DNA of 64,000 nucleotides, taken from the NCBI RefSeq assembly GCF_002993885.1, contig NZ_CM009578.1, positions 1,959,751 to 2,023,750 of the forward strand, read 5' to 3'. Position 1 is the stretch's first letter, and each line of letters opens with the position of its first letter. Positions 43,686 to 52,763 of the stretch are shown here, in pieces. The notes under the pieces were generated by a model. The model ran no database searches. It was not told the origin of the DNA and was given only the letters and a program-made list of their open reading frames with translations. Both the position numbers and the translations under genes were made by a program. Source of the stretch: Sphingopyxis lindanitolerans (GTDB lineage: Bacteria; Pseudomonadota; Alphaproteobacteria; Sphingomonadales; Sphingomonadaceae).

Positions 43686-43767
43686 CCGTTCGTGTCGAGC
43701 GAAGTCGAGACACCCATCGGGTTGGTGCTACACCGATGGGTGTCTCGACTTCGCTCGACACGAACGG
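43686..43767. repeat. Perfect 35-bp hairpin (family G)
   Basis: Arms 43686-43720 and 43733-43767 are exactly complementary over 35 bases, around a 12-base loop. The arms include CGTGTCGAGCGAAGTCGAGA and CACCCATCGG. No mismatch over 35 bp implies recent insertion or active maintenance. Confidence 0.85.
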
Positions 43768-43944
43768 GATAGTGAGCCAGATTTAAGGCTCGATGCTCTA
43801 GTGCCCTCCCGCCAGGGGTCGCGTCCGGCGGGAGGGCTGGTCCCACGTCGGCGTGGTGGGCCGGGCGGAACGGATCGTCTTCGCGATCGTCCCTAATACC
43901 AAGGTGCGCACGCCGCCGTGATCGGCGTCACTGGCGCGCCATTT

Positions 43945-44406
43945 TCATGCCCCGCGCTTCAGCCGGACGATCGCGGTATCGAGCGCTTGCAGGAATTGCG
44001 AGCGCTCGGCTTTCGAGAAAGGCGGCGGCCCGCCCATCCCGTCCCCCATGCCGGCACGCAGGTCGGCCATGATCGCGCGCGTCGCGATCGCGGGGCCGAT
44101 CGAGGCCGGGGTGAAGGGCTTGCCGGTCGGCGCGAGCACCGTCGCCCCTGCCTTCAGCGCGCGGTCGGCGAGCAATATGTCGGCGGTGATCACGATGCTC
44201 CGGGCAGTCGCCGCCTCGGCGATCCAGTCGTCGGCGGCGTCGAAACCGTCCGACACGACGATCCGTTCGACCAACGCATGGTCGGGCACGCGCAGCCGGC
44301 TGTTGCTGACGATTTTCACCGGCACCTCGTGCCGCCACGCGACGCGATAAATCTCGTCCTTCACGGGGCAGGCGTCGGCATCGACGAGGACGACCGGCGC
44401 GCTCAT
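43945..44406 (-). CDS. DUF188 / YaiI-YqxD family protein
   Basis: 153 residues. [18 protein letters not shown] at the N-terminus, [17 protein letters not shown] and [16 protein letters not shown] are diagnostic of the UPF0178 family. Its acidic residues resemble a NYN/PIN nuclease fold. The biochemical role is not established. It is followed by a 43-codon lysine-rich gene. Confidence 0.93.
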   Translation of the reverse strand: MSAPVVLVDADACPVKDEIYRVAWRHEVPVKIVSNSRLRVPDHALVERIVVSDGFDAADDWIAEAATARSIVITADILLADRALKAGATVLAPTGKPFTPASIGPAIATRAIMADLRAGMGDGMGGPPPFSKAERSQFLQALDTAIVRLKRGA

Positions 44407-44419
44407 CCGGCCCCTCGGG

Positions 44420-44551
44420 TCATTTCTTCATATTGTCGAGCCCCGCGACCACGCCCTGCTTGGTCGATGGGTTGCTCGCATTCGGCTTCTTGGGCTTTTC
44501 GGCCTTCGGCTTGCGGGCTTCGCGGCTCGATTTCTTCTGGCCCTTTGCCAT
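44420..44551 (-). CDS. Small lysine-rich protein, 43 residues
   Basis: [23 protein letters not shown] followed by [12 protein letters not shown] and ending N-M-K-K. The start is preceded by AAGGAAGAG; a second ATG at 44554 is immediately adjacent. Short M-A-K-G-Q-basic proteins recur in proteobacteria and are probably nucleic-acid-associated, but nothing is known of function. It lies 13 bases upstream of the DUF188 gene on the same strand, so the two may be co-transcribed. Confidence 0.68.
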   Translation of the reverse strand: MAKGQKKSSREARKPKAEKPKKPNASNPSTKQGVVAGLDNMKK

Positions 44552-44643
44552 CATCTCTTCCTTGGCTGCGACGAACGCCGTTGCCCGTCATGCCGACCCT
44601 AGGCGCAATCGCCCCTGCCGTCGCCTCATTCCGCCAGCGGCGC

Positions 44644-45402
44644 TCATCCGCGCACCCCGTCCCACAAAAGCTTGGCGCCGAGCAGGACCATCAGCGCATA
44701 GACGATGACGTAAAAACGCGCCGGGTCCATCCGCTTGAGCCAGCGCACCGTGACCAGCGTCGCGACGATCGCGAGCGGCATCAGCAGCAGCGCCGCGACC
44801 ACCACCTCGTGCGGAAAGGCGCCGAGCGCGAGATAGGCGGGCACCTTCATCCAGTTGACGATGGCGAACAGGATCGCGCTCGTCCCGATGAAGCTCAGAT
44901 GCGGCAGCCTGCGCGGCGTCACCCACATCTGGAACGGCGGCCCGCCGGCGTGCGCGATCTGGCTGGTGAAACCCATGACCCCGCCAAAGATCGTGCCGAC
45001 CCAGCCCGGCGAGCGCGAGGCGGCGGCAACGCGCCCGCCGCGCTCGACCCACAAGCGATAGAGGCCGAACGCCAGCGTGATCGCGCCGAGCGCCGCCATC
45101 AACTGCGCTTCGTCCACCCGCTCGGCATAATACCAGCCCGCCGCGACGCCGATCGCGGCGCCGGGGAGCATCCAGCCGACGATCCAGCCATCCCATGTGT
45201 GGCGAAACGACCAGACGCTGATCACGTCCTGCACGATCAGGATCGGCAGCAGCAGCGCCGCCGCGGTCGCGGGCGGCAGCACCAGCGCGGCGAGCGGCGT
45301 CGCCAGCGAGCCGACCCCGGCAAGCCCGCCCTTCGCCATCCCGAGCAGGATCACCGCGACGACCAGCACGACCAAAGTCAGCGGATCGGCCAGGATAGTC
45401 AC
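44644..45402 (-). CDS. TauE/SafE-family sulfite/sulfonate exporter-like permease
   Basis: 252 residues with about eight hydrophobic segments. Both internal-repeat motifs are visible: G-M-A-K-G-G-L-A-G-V-G-S near the N-terminus and G-V-M-G-F-T-S-Q-I-A-H-A-G-G-P-P in the middle. Family members move organosulfur anions across the inner membrane. No sulfur-metabolism genes adjoin it, so the substrate is open. Confidence 0.88.
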   Translation of the reverse strand: MTILADPLTLVVLVVAVILLGMAKGGLAGVGSLATPLAALVLPPATAAALLLPILIVQDVISVWSFRHTWDGWIVGWMLPGAAIGVAAGWYYAERVDEAQLMAALGAITLAFGLYRLWVERGGRVAAASRSPGWVGTIFGGVMGFTSQIAHAGGPPFQMWVTPRRLPHLSFIGTSAILFAIVNWMKVPAYLALGAFPHEVVVAALLLMPLAIVATLVTVRWLKRMDPARFYVIVYALMVLLGAKLLWDGVRG

Positions 45403-45412
45403 CGCGCCTCGC

Positions 45413-46126
45413 TCATGCGGTCGCGGGCGCCGGGTTGTCGGGAAGCTGCCAGTCGATCGTCCCGCGCCCGTGCGCGTCCAGAAAGGCGTTCGCCTGGCTG
45501 AACGGTTTCGACCCGAAAAAGCCGTTATGCGCCGACAGCGGCGACGGGTGCGGCGCGCGCAGGATCAGGTGCGGGCTCTCCGGCCCCAGCCCCGGCACAT
45601 TCGCCGCCTTGCGCTGCGCATGGCTGCCCCACAGGATGAAGACTTTCGGCGCCGGGTCGGCGGCGATCGTGGCGACCGCGGCGTCGGTGAAACGCTCCCA
45701 CCCCTTGCCCTGGTGCGACGCCGCCTGTCCCGCCTCGACGGTCAGGCAATTGTTGAGGAGGAGCACGCCCTGTTCGGCCCAATGCTTCAAATAGCCGTGC
45801 GAGGCGCGCGGAATGCCGAGGTCGGCCTGCATTTCCTTATAGATGTTGACGAGGCTCGGCGGCGTCCGCACCCCCGGCTGCACCGAAAAGCACAGCCCGT
45901 GCGCCTGCCCCGGCCCGTGATACGGATCCTGCCCCAGGATCACGACGCGCACATCCTGCGGCGGGGTCGCGTCGAGCGCGGCGAACCAGTCGCGCGGGCG
46001 CGGATAGATCGCCTTCCCCTTCGCGCGCTCGCCCGCCAGAAACGCCTTGAGCTGCGCCATATAGGGCTGCTCGAACTCGCCGCCGATGCGGGCAAGCCAG
46101 TCGGGATGCAATTGGACCTCGGCCAT
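45413..46126 (-). CDS. ung: Uracil-DNA glycosylase, family 1
   Basis: 237 residues. It removes uracil from DNA. The water-activating loop [13 protein letters not shown] (Asp67), the LLLNNCLTV uracil pocket, and the [13 protein letters not shown] minor-groove loop (His193) are intact. A short alanine-rich C-terminal tail follows the core. dut in the same window covers the other side of uracil exclusion, but the two are not linked. Confidence 0.97.
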   Translation of the reverse strand: MAEVQLHPDWLARIGGEFEQPYMAQLKAFLAGERAKGKAIYPRPRDWFAALDATPPQDVRVVILGQDPYHGPGQAHGLCFSVQPGVRTPPSLVNIYKEMQADLGIPRASHGYLKHWAEQGVLLLNNCLTVEAGQAASHQGKGWERFTDAAVATIAADPAPKVFILWGSHAQRKAANVPGLGPESPHLILRAPHPSPLSAHNGFFGSKPFSQANAFLDAHGRGTIDWQLPDNPAPATA

Positions 46127-46203
46127 TCCGTCCTTTGGCCGGAGCCGCCCGCCCTTGTCCAGCGCCTTTCCCGCCGCTAGGCACGGCGGCGGAAGGACAA
46201 GCG

Positions 46204-46536
46204 ATGGCAGATGACATCGGCGATACGCTGACCGCGCTCGAAGCGGTGGTGAACGATCGCCTCGCCGCGGGCGACGGCACCGCCTCCTATGTCGCGAGTC
46301 TCGCCGCCAAAGGCCGCGGCAAGATCGCGCAGAAGCTCGGCGAGGAAGCGACCGAGACGATCATCGCCGCGCTGACCGAGGACGACGCCGCGCTGACCGG
46401 CGAAGCCGCCGACCTGGTCTTTCACCTCACCGTCCTGCTCGCCGAGCGCGGTCTCGGCTGGGACGCGGTCGCCGCCGAACTCGCGCGGCGCCACGGCACT
46501 TCGGGCCACGCCGAAAAAGCCGCCCGCCCCCAATAA
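46204..46536 (+). CDS. hisE: Phosphoribosyl-ATP diphosphatase
   Basis: 110 residues. It catalyses the second step of histidine synthesis. The MazG-like helical core shows [17 protein letters not shown] and [13 protein letters not shown], with the metal-binding acidic residues. It is usually found at the end of the his operon with hisF; here it stands with a HIT gene only. Confidence 0.94.
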   Translation: MADDIGDTLTALEAVVNDRLAAGDGTASYVASLAAKGRGKIAQKLGEEATETIIAALTEDDAALTGEAADLVFHLTVLLAERGLGWDAVAAELARRHGTSGHAEKAARPQ

Positions 46537-46559
46537 CCAAAACGCATAGGAGCTTCCCG

Positions 46560-46937
46560 ATGCCGATCGACGCGACCCTTCCCTATGACGACAGCAATAT
46601 CTTCGCGCGCATCCTGCGCGGCGAGCTGCCGTCGAAGACCGTCTTTGAGGATGACTATGCGCTCGCCTTCCACGACATCAACCCGCAGGCGCCGCTGCAC
46701 ATCCTCGTGATCCCCAAGGCCGCCTATGTGAGCTGGGACGATTTTTCGGAGCGCGGCAGCGACGCCGAAATCGCGGGTTTCGTCCGCGCGGTCGGCAAGG
46801 TCGCGCGCGACGCGGGCCTCGTCGCGCCGGGCTATCGCCTGCTCGCCAATGTCGGCCCCGACAGCCACCAGGAAGTCCCGCACCTCCACGTCCACATCTT
46901 CGCGGGCAAGCCGCTGGGGCCGATGCTGGTCCGCTAA
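46560..46937 (+). CDS. HIT-family nucleotide-binding protein (HinT-like)
   Basis: 125 residues. The histidine triad VPHLHVHIF (H108, H110, H112) and I-F-A-R-I-L-R-G-E-L-P at the N-terminus are diagnostic. HinT enzymes hydrolyse purine nucleoside phosphoramidates and aminoacyl-AMP. hisE is 23 bases upstream, a conserved pairing in alphaproteobacteria. Confidence 0.95.
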   Translation: MPIDATLPYDDSNIFARILRGELPSKTVFEDDYALAFHDINPQAPLHILVIPKAAYVSWDDFSERGSDAEIAGFVRAVGKVARDAGLVAPGYRLLANVGPDSHQEVPHLHVHIFAGKPLGPMLVR

Positions 46938-47010
46938 TCAGCCTCCGACAGGCGGGAAGGGAATCGCGCTTGCTTCCCTTTCACGGCTATCCCGGACTCA
47001 TCCGGCCACG

Positions 47011-47042
47011 AAAAAGGGCCGCCCCGACGGGACGGCCCTTTC
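47011..47042. terminator. Bidirectional terminator between HIT and unknown gene
   Basis: The stem AAAGGGCCG ... CGGCCCTTT is flanked by A and T tracts in both directions and lies between convergent genes. Confidence 0.85.
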
Positions 47043-47063
47043 CTGTTTCGGTGGCCCGAACAA

Positions 47064-47366
47064 TCAGGCCTGGCGCGTGCCGGTCATCGCCATCGATCCG
47101 AACGGGCCGGCCTTGATCGTGCCGGTCAGCGCGTCGCCGTCGATCGTCGCTTCGGCCTCGAGCGTCATCGGCATCGGCACCTTCATGTTCATGGTCCAGC
47201 TCAGCTTGTTGCCGTCGACCTTGCCATTTTCGACGTCGAGCGCACCCATCGCGCCAGCATTCTGGCCGGTGAAGCTGCCGCCGTCGCTCTTCACCGTGAA
47301 GACCGACTTCTGGTCGCCCATCGGCGACTTGGTTACGCAATCATAGCTGCCGTCGACTCCAGACAT
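47064..47366 (-). CDS. Conserved-type small beta-rich protein
   Basis: 100 residues without a signal peptide: M-S-G-V-D-G-S-Y-D-C-V-T-K-S-P-M-G-D-Q, followed by alternating strands (F-T-V-K-S-D-G-G-S-F-T-G, K-L-S-W-T-M-N-M-K-V-P-M-P-M-T-L). The pattern suggests a small beta-barrel or lipocalin-like sheet. It lies 24 bases downstream of the M16 peptidase gene on the same strand, so the two are probably co-transcribed. Function unknown. Confidence 0.75.
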   Translation of the reverse strand: MSGVDGSYDCVTKSPMGDQKSVFTVKSDGGSFTGQNAGAMGALDVENGKVDGNKLSWTMNMKVPMPMTLEAEATIDGDALTGTIKAGPFGSMAMTGTRQA

Positions 47367-47390
47367 AAAACTCTCCTACTGAAACCAATG

Positions 47391-50273
47391 TTAGTTAGTG
47401 GGTTTCGCTATTTCCACCGGCAGGCCCAGTCCGTCAAGCTGCGGTTTCACCACCGCGGCATCGCCGACCACGACATAGACGAGGTCGCCGCTGCTCAGCG
47501 CGCCGCGCGCCGCGGCATCGACCTCGGCGGCCGTCATCGCCTCATAGGTTGCGGGCAGCGTTTCATAATAATTGTCGGGGCGGCTGAACTTCACGATCTG
47601 GCGCATCCCGCCCAGGACGTCGCCCGACGTCTCGAAGCTGCCCGGCAGTTCGCGGACACTGCCGTTCACCGTGCGCTCCAGCTCTTCCTTGGTGACGCCT
47701 TTGTCGCCGAGGAACTCCTTGAGGTCGCTCTGGAACGCCTTGATCGAATCGCCGGTGCGGTCGGCCTGGACCGGCGCCGCGACGATCCAGCTCACCCGGT
47801 CCTGGTCGGAGGTGATGCGCGAGCGCACGCCATAGGACCAGCCCTTGGTCTCGCGCAGGTCCATGTTGAAGCGCGACAGGAAATCGCCGCCGAAGATGTC
47901 GTTCGCCGAACGAAGAACCTCCAGCCTGTCGCCGCCTTTCGCATCCAGCACCTTGCCGGCGAGGATCACCGACTGCGGCGATTTCGGCCGATCGACGAGC
48001 AGGATGCGCGGCTGCGGCTTGGGGATCGCGATCTCGAAATGCTTTTCGGGTTTCGCGCCCGCCGGGGCCTTCCAGTCGCCGAATGCGGCATCGAGCTCTT
48101 TGGTGACATCTTTCAGCGTGGTGTCGCCGACGACGAAGATGCGCGCATTGTCGGGGCGGATCCACGCATCGTGAAACGCCGCGAGTTGATCGCGCGTCGC
48201 GGCGGTCACCGCCGCGGCGTCGCCCAGCCCCGACGGCGGAATGCCATAGGGATGGTCGGCGCCATAGAGTACGGGCATCAGCACGCGGCCTGCGATCGCA
48301 TTGGGGTTGTTGAGTTCCGATTTCAGCCGGTTGAGCTGCTGCGCGCGCACGCGGTCCAGTTCCTTGCCGTCGAAGGCGGGGTTGCGGATATAGTCGGCGA
48401 GCAGCCCGAGCGAGGCGCTGAGGTTCGGTTTCAGCGCGAAAAGCTCGAACACCGTCTCGTCGGCGCTCGCCGATCCGTCGATCTGCGCACCAAGGCGTTC
48501 CTTCGCTTCGGCGAAGGCGATCGAATCGCGGCTCGTCGTGCCTTCGTCCATCAGGCTCAGCATCAGCGACTGGGTGCCGAGCGCGTTATGCGGATCGGCG
48601 GCATAGCCGGCGTCGAAGCTGACCGCGACCTGCACCGTCGGCACCGTCGCGCGGCGCGCGAAGACGACTTCGATCCCGTTCTTGAGCTTCGCCCGTTCGA
48701 TCGCGGGGAAATCGAGGGCCTTGAGGCCGGCAACCGTCGGCATATGCGACCGATCGGCGATCGAGGTCGCGCCCACGCCACTGCTATCGGGGCCGACATC
48801 GCCGAGCGCCGGGTTCCAGTAACGGTCGGGCGCGACACCGACGGCCTTGGCGTCCGTCACCGCGCCGCCGCGATTCTCACCGCCTTCGGTGCGCTCGCCC
48901 GGCGTATAGGTCAGCGAAAAGGCCGGACGCGACATCCATTTGTTCGCGACCGCCTTTGCCTGCTCGGGAGTCACCTTGGCGAGCCGGTCGAGCTCGACCT
49001 TGTAATAAGCCGGATTGTTCGAATAGAGCGCGCCCTCGGCGAGGGTCACCGCCTTGCCGCCGAAACCGCCGACCGATTCGAGCCCCGCGATCGTGCCGCC
49101 GAGATAGCTCGCCGCCGCGCGCTGCAATTCGTCGGCGGTCGGGCCGGTGGCAAGAAAGTTCGCGATTTCGGAGTCGAGCTTGTCGCCGACGACCTTTGGA
49201 TCGACCCCCGGCTTCACATCGGCCTGGACGATCAGGAAACCCGCATCCTCCATCGTCTGCGCGCCCGCGGCGACGCTGACCGCGACCGGATCCTTGCGCA
49301 CCATCGCATTGTCGAGCCGCGACGACGACAGGCCGCCGAGCACGGCGACCGCCATCTGCAGCGGCACCGAATCGGCGTCGTTGAGCCCCGGGATCGCCCA
49401 CATGCGATAGAGGCGCGTGGTCGGGACCAGATCCTTGACCTCCTTCGCGAGCGGCGCGGGCAGCGTCGGGACCGAGGTTTGCGGCGCCTTGACCTCGGGC
49501 CCGCGCGGGATGTCGCCGAACCATTCGGTCACCTTCGCTTTCGCGGTGGCCAGATCGACATCGCCGGCGAGCACGAGCACGGCATTGTTCGGGCCGTAAT
49601 TGTCGGTGAACCACGTCTTCACGTCGGCAAGGCTCGCCGTATTGAGGTCGGCCATCGAGCCGATCGTGCTGTGATGATAGGGGTGCCCCTTGGGAAAGAG
49701 ATTCTCGAAAATCTCGTAGCGCAGCAGGCCGAAGGGGTTGTTGTCGCCCTGACGCTTTTCATTCTGGACGACGCCGCGCTGGTTATCGAGCTTTTCCTGC
49801 GTGATGCCGCCGAGCAAATGCCCCATGCGGTCGCTTTCGAGGAACAGCGCGCGGTCGAGCGCGCCGGTCGGCACCGTCTCGAAATAATTGGTGCGGTCGA
49901 CGTTGGTGGTGCCGTTGAAATCGGTGGCGCCGACCTGTTGCAGCGGTTCGAAGAAATCGCCGGGCGCATTTTCCGATCCGTTGAACATCAGATGCTCGAA
50001 CAGATGCGCAAAGCCCGTCTTGCCCGCGGGTTCGTTCTTCGATCCGACGCGGTACCAGACCGACACCGCGACGACCGGCGCCTTGCGATCTTCGTGCACG
50101 ATCACGCGCAGGCCGTTGTCGAGGGTGAAGCTCTGATAGGGAATGTCGACCGCCTTCACGAGGTCGGCGATCGGGGCGGGCTTCGCCTCCTTCGCCTTGG
50201 CGAGTGCCGGACCGGCGGCGACGAGCGAAGTCGACAGGACAAGGGCGATGGCGAAGCGGTGAAAGCGGGGCAT
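47391..50273 (-). CDS. Periplasmic M16-family zinc peptidase, two-domain
   Basis: 960 residues with a signal peptide (to about residue 25). The inverted zinc motif HxxEH is at 90-94 (HLFEH), and the third ligand is E172, 78 residues later, the expected distance. The second M16 half (about 510-960) lacks the HxxEH motif (it reads E-R-L-G-A-Q-I) and probably serves as the structural half of the clam-shell, as in pitrilysin-like enzymes. It degrades peptides in the periplasm. The ATG at 50273 follows GAGGAACTCC. Confidence 0.94.
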   Translation of the reverse strand: MPRFHRFAIALVLSTSLVAAGPALAKAKEAKPAPIADLVKAVDIPYQSFTLDNGLRVIVHEDRKAPVVAVSVWYRVGSKNEPAGKTGFAHLFEHLMFNGSENAPGDFFEPLQQVGATDFNGTTNVDRTNYFETVPTGALDRALFLESDRMGHLLGGITQEKLDNQRGVVQNEKRQGDNNPFGLLRYEIFENLFPKGHPYHHSTIGSMADLNTASLADVKTWFTDNYGPNNAVLVLAGDVDLATAKAKVTEWFGDIPRGPEVKAPQTSVPTLPAPLAKEVKDLVPTTRLYRMWAIPGLNDADSVPLQMAVAVLGGLSSSRLDNAMVRKDPVAVSVAAGAQTMEDAGFLIVQADVKPGVDPKVVGDKLDSEIANFLATGPTADELQRAAASYLGGTIAGLESVGGFGGKAVTLAEGALYSNNPAYYKVELDRLAKVTPEQAKAVANKWMSRPAFSLTYTPGERTEGGENRGGAVTDAKAVGVAPDRYWNPALGDVGPDSSGVGATSIADRSHMPTVAGLKALDFPAIERAKLKNGIEVVFARRATVPTVQVAVSFDAGYAADPHNALGTQSLMLSLMDEGTTSRDSIAFAEAKERLGAQIDGSASADETVFELFALKPNLSASLGLLADYIRNPAFDGKELDRVRAQQLNRLKSELNNPNAIAGRVLMPVLYGADHPYGIPPSGLGDAAAVTAATRDQLAAFHDAWIRPDNARIFVVGDTTLKDVTKELDAAFGDWKAPAGAKPEKHFEIAIPKPQPRILLVDRPKSPQSVILAGKVLDAKGGDRLEVLRSANDIFGGDFLSRFNMDLRETKGWSYGVRSRITSDQDRVSWIVAAPVQADRTGDSIKAFQSDLKEFLGDKGVTKEELERTVNGSVRELPGSFETSGDVLGGMRQIVKFSRPDNYYETLPATYEAMTAAEVDAAARGALSSGDLVYVVVGDAAVVKPQLDGLGLPVEIAKPTN

Positions 50274-50370
50274 GGAGTTCCTCTTGGATGGCGAGCAGGC
50301 GCGAACGGCCCGCGGGCGACCTGTGCCGGACGACACTGTATCAGCGGTTTAGGACAGTCCCCCGCCGCGA

Positions 50371-52527
50371 TCAAGGCCGATAGAAACGCGCCCCGCTCGC
50401 CCGCAGCATCGCCGGATCGAACAGCACCGGCTTCAGCCGATGCGCGACGAACAGCGGCGCCTGGTCGTTATAGTGCGGGCTGGCGGGCCGCGTCGTCGCG
50501 GCGCCAAAGGGCTGGATCGATTCCGAATGCACCTGCCCCGCTCTGTCCCAGGTCACGAACATGATGAAGCTGTCGCCGTGACGGACCTTCAGCCGCCCGT
50601 CGGGCTCGACATCCCACAGGGTCGAGGCACGGATGGTGTCGTTGCCGCCGTCGAGCGGCAGGTCGACGCGATGCGCGCCCTCGCCGTGGCGCAGCCGCAG
50701 CACGGTGCCGAGCTTGGGGTCGAGCCCGGCGAAATATTGCTGCAGATGGTTCACCGTCTCGCTCAGCACCTGGCGCGGATCGGGGTCGGGCCGGCGCTGG
50801 TAATGGCTGCCGTTCGCGGGGCGCAGCACCATCAGCGCAAGCGCATCGCCCTTGCCCTTGCCGTCGAGGTTCCAGTCCCATTTGCGCAGCAGCGCCTGCG
50901 CCTCGGCCAGCGCCGGGTCGCCCTTGGTATCGAGCGCGAGCAGCCGGGCGATCCACGCCTTGGCATAGCCGGTCTTCGCATAGGCGGTGTCATATTTGAT
51001 CGCCTTCAATCGCGCGTCGTCGATCTGCCCTGACGCCTCGAACAGGTCGATCAGCCGCGTCGCGCGGTTGGTCATGTCGTCCTCGATCCCGAGCAAGGGC
51101 GAAAAGGCCGCCGCGTCGAGTTCGTCGCCCGGTCCCGCCGCGACCCACGGCGTGTTGTTGGCGTTCATCACATAGCCCGAGCGCGGATTGACCAGCGCCG
51201 GAACCCGCTCGAACGGCAAGGTCTTGGTCCAGACATCGGCCGAGGTGTCGCCCGGCAGGACGCCGCGCCAGTTGAAGCCCGCGGGGCGATCGGGGAACAT
51301 CGCGTTATAGAACATCCCGATATTACCCTTGGCATCGGCATAGATGAAATTGGTCGCGGGCACGCCCTGCCCCGCCATCGCCGCGCGCCATTCGGCGAAA
51401 TTTTTCGCCTTGTTCAGCCGATAATATTCGGTGACCATCTTTGCCTGGTCCATCCCCGCATAGCGGATCGCGAAGGCGCCCTTCGCATTCTTGATCACCG
51501 GCCCCTGCACCGAACGATAGAGGGTGCGCGGCACCGGGATCACCAGCGGCCCATATTTGACCCGCAGCCAGATGCGCTTTTCCTCGAGCGGCAGCCATTT
51601 ACCGTCGAAGCGATACTTCTTGCCGCTTTCGTCGAGCACCAGCTTGTAGATGTCGATCAGGTCGGGCCGGTTCACCGTGTTGGTCCAGCCAAGATATTTA
51701 TTATGGCCGAGGAAGGGGTAAGGCGAACCGGGAAAGGTCGCTCCCGCGAAATCCCACCCCTCGCCCGAATGGACGACGAGTTCGTACCACGCGACCCCGC
51801 CCGTCCACGGCTGGTGCGAGTTGGAGACGAGCCGCGTCGCGCCGTCGGTCGAGCGCGACGGCGCGACCGCGAAACCGTTCGATCCATTGGCTTCGGGGTC
51901 GCGCCCGACCGGGGTCAGTTCGCGCGGCACCAGCTTGCCCCTGGCGTCGAGCGACGGCCCGCCTTCGCGGCCGAGCATCTTGTCCTCGGTCAGCCCGCCA
52001 AGCACCGAATCGAGCCCGAAGAAGAAAGGCGAGCGCAGCACGAAGCCGGCGACGACATCCTCGCCGGTCACCGGGAACAGCCCCGACAAGCGCACCTCAT
52101 CGGCATGCTTGTCGGCATAATGGTTGAGCCCCGCGGCATAAGCGGTGAAGAGTTTCTTCACATCCTCGGGCAGCCGCGGCCAGTCGCGCGCGGTCGTCGC
52201 ACGGACACCGAGCAGCGCCTCGGCATAGTCGACCTTGGCCCCGTCTTCGCCCAGCATCGCCCCCGCGCGCCCGCGCGTCATCGCGACCACTTCCTGCAGG
52301 GTCGAAAAATCATCCTCGGCATGGGCGTAGGCGACACCATAGGCGACGTCGGCGTCGGTCTTGCCAAAGATATGCGGCACCCCGAATGTGTCGCGCGCGA
52401 TCTGCACGTCGCTCGGCTTGAAAGCGGGCGCGGCGGGCGCCTCGGCGGTCAGCGGCTCCCATATGGCGAGGCCGATCAGGATGGCGGCGATCAGCAAGAC
52501 CAATCCCAATATCGCCCGACGCAGCAT
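50371..52527 (-). CDS. Penicillin/acyl-homoserine-lactone acylase family (Ntn hydrolase S45)
   Basis: 718 residues. An N-terminal membrane segment exports the precursor. Autocatalytic cleavage should occur before S216 in NGSNGFAVAP, the serine that becomes the nucleophile of the beta chain; N-S-H-Q-P and Y-P-F-L-G-H-N follow as in PvdQ/QuiP. Substrates in the family range from penicillin G to long-chain AHL signals. Quorum quenching is possible but not shown. No lux genes are visible. The start at 52527 is chosen because upstream codons run into a repeat. Confidence 0.9.
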   Translation of the reverse strand: MLRRAILGLVLLIAAILIGLAIWEPLTAEAPAAPAFKPSDVQIARDTFGVPHIFGKTDADVAYGVAYAHAEDDFSTLQEVVAMTRGRAGAMLGEDGAKVDYAEALLGVRATTARDWPRLPEDVKKLFTAYAAGLNHYADKHADEVRLSGLFPVTGEDVVAGFVLRSPFFFGLDSVLGGLTEDKMLGREGGPSLDARGKLVPRELTPVGRDPEANGSNGFAVAPSRSTDGATRLVSNSHQPWTGGVAWYELVVHSGEGWDFAGATFPGSPYPFLGHNKYLGWTNTVNRPDLIDIYKLVLDESGKKYRFDGKWLPLEEKRIWLRVKYGPLVIPVPRTLYRSVQGPVIKNAKGAFAIRYAGMDQAKMVTEYYRLNKAKNFAEWRAAMAGQGVPATNFIYADAKGNIGMFYNAMFPDRPAGFNWRGVLPGDTSADVWTKTLPFERVPALVNPRSGYVMNANNTPWVAAGPGDELDAAAFSPLLGIEDDMTNRATRLIDLFEASGQIDDARLKAIKYDTAYAKTGYAKAWIARLLALDTKGDPALAEAQALLRKWDWNLDGKGKGDALALMVLRPANGSHYQRRPDPDPRQVLSETVNHLQQYFAGLDPKLGTVLRLRHGEGAHRVDLPLDGGNDTIRASTLWDVEPDGRLKVRHGDSFIMFVTWDRAGQVHSESIQPFGAATTRPASPHYNDQAPLFVAHRLKPVLFDPAMLRASGARFYRP

Positions 52528-52602
52528 ATCCGCCTTCCTTCCTGTCTTCTGCTGCGATGTGTGGCGAGCGAATGGTGCAAAGGCAAGCGGCTGTGATTTC
52601 CA

Positions 52603-52695
52603 GTTCACGCGGAGACGCGGAGGCGCGGAGAAAAAGAAGTGCGTTGGCCCGGCCGGTTGCAGGATGATTCGCACCTCCGCGTCTCCGCGTGAATC
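52603..52695. repeat. Inverted-repeat element between acylase and clpB (family C)
   Basis: Arms at 52603-52634 and 52671-52695 contain TTCACGCGGAGACGCGGA and its near complement. The element is a shorter relative of 27597-27732. Confidence 0.78.
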
Positions 52696-52739
52696 TCGAA
52701 ACACACCCTTGTGTTGCATAACAGCAACACTATCTTGCC

Positions 52740-52760
52740 GGATAAGAAAGGGGCTTATCC
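52740..52760 (+). promoter_or_regulatory. Hairpin carrying the clpB Shine-Dalgarno in its loop
   Basis: GGATAAG (52740-52746) and CTTATCC (52754-52760) pair perfectly around a loop AAAGGGG, which is the likely ribosome-binding site of clpB at 52764. A second small stem, TGTTGC-ATAACA-GCAACA, lies just upstream at about 52715-52732. Temperature-sensitive masking is possible for a heat-shock gene, but exposed placement in the loop argues for weak control. No sigma-32 promoter is assigned with confidence. Confidence 0.45.
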
Positions 52761-52763
52761 AGA

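Larger units (their letters stand above)
43240..43944. other. 705-base stretch with no supported gene
   Basis: Between osmC and the DUF188 gene I see two inverted-repeat elements (43401-43591 and 43686-43767) and no ORF with protein-like composition. The remaining sequence contains short repeat fragments, for example the region after 43795. No promoter or RNA gene can be supported. Confidence 0.7.

Noticed and set aside
47388..50564. A 1058-codon open frame on the + strand opposite the M16 peptidase
   Set aside because: Antisense of a gene with intact zinc ligands; composition not protein-like.
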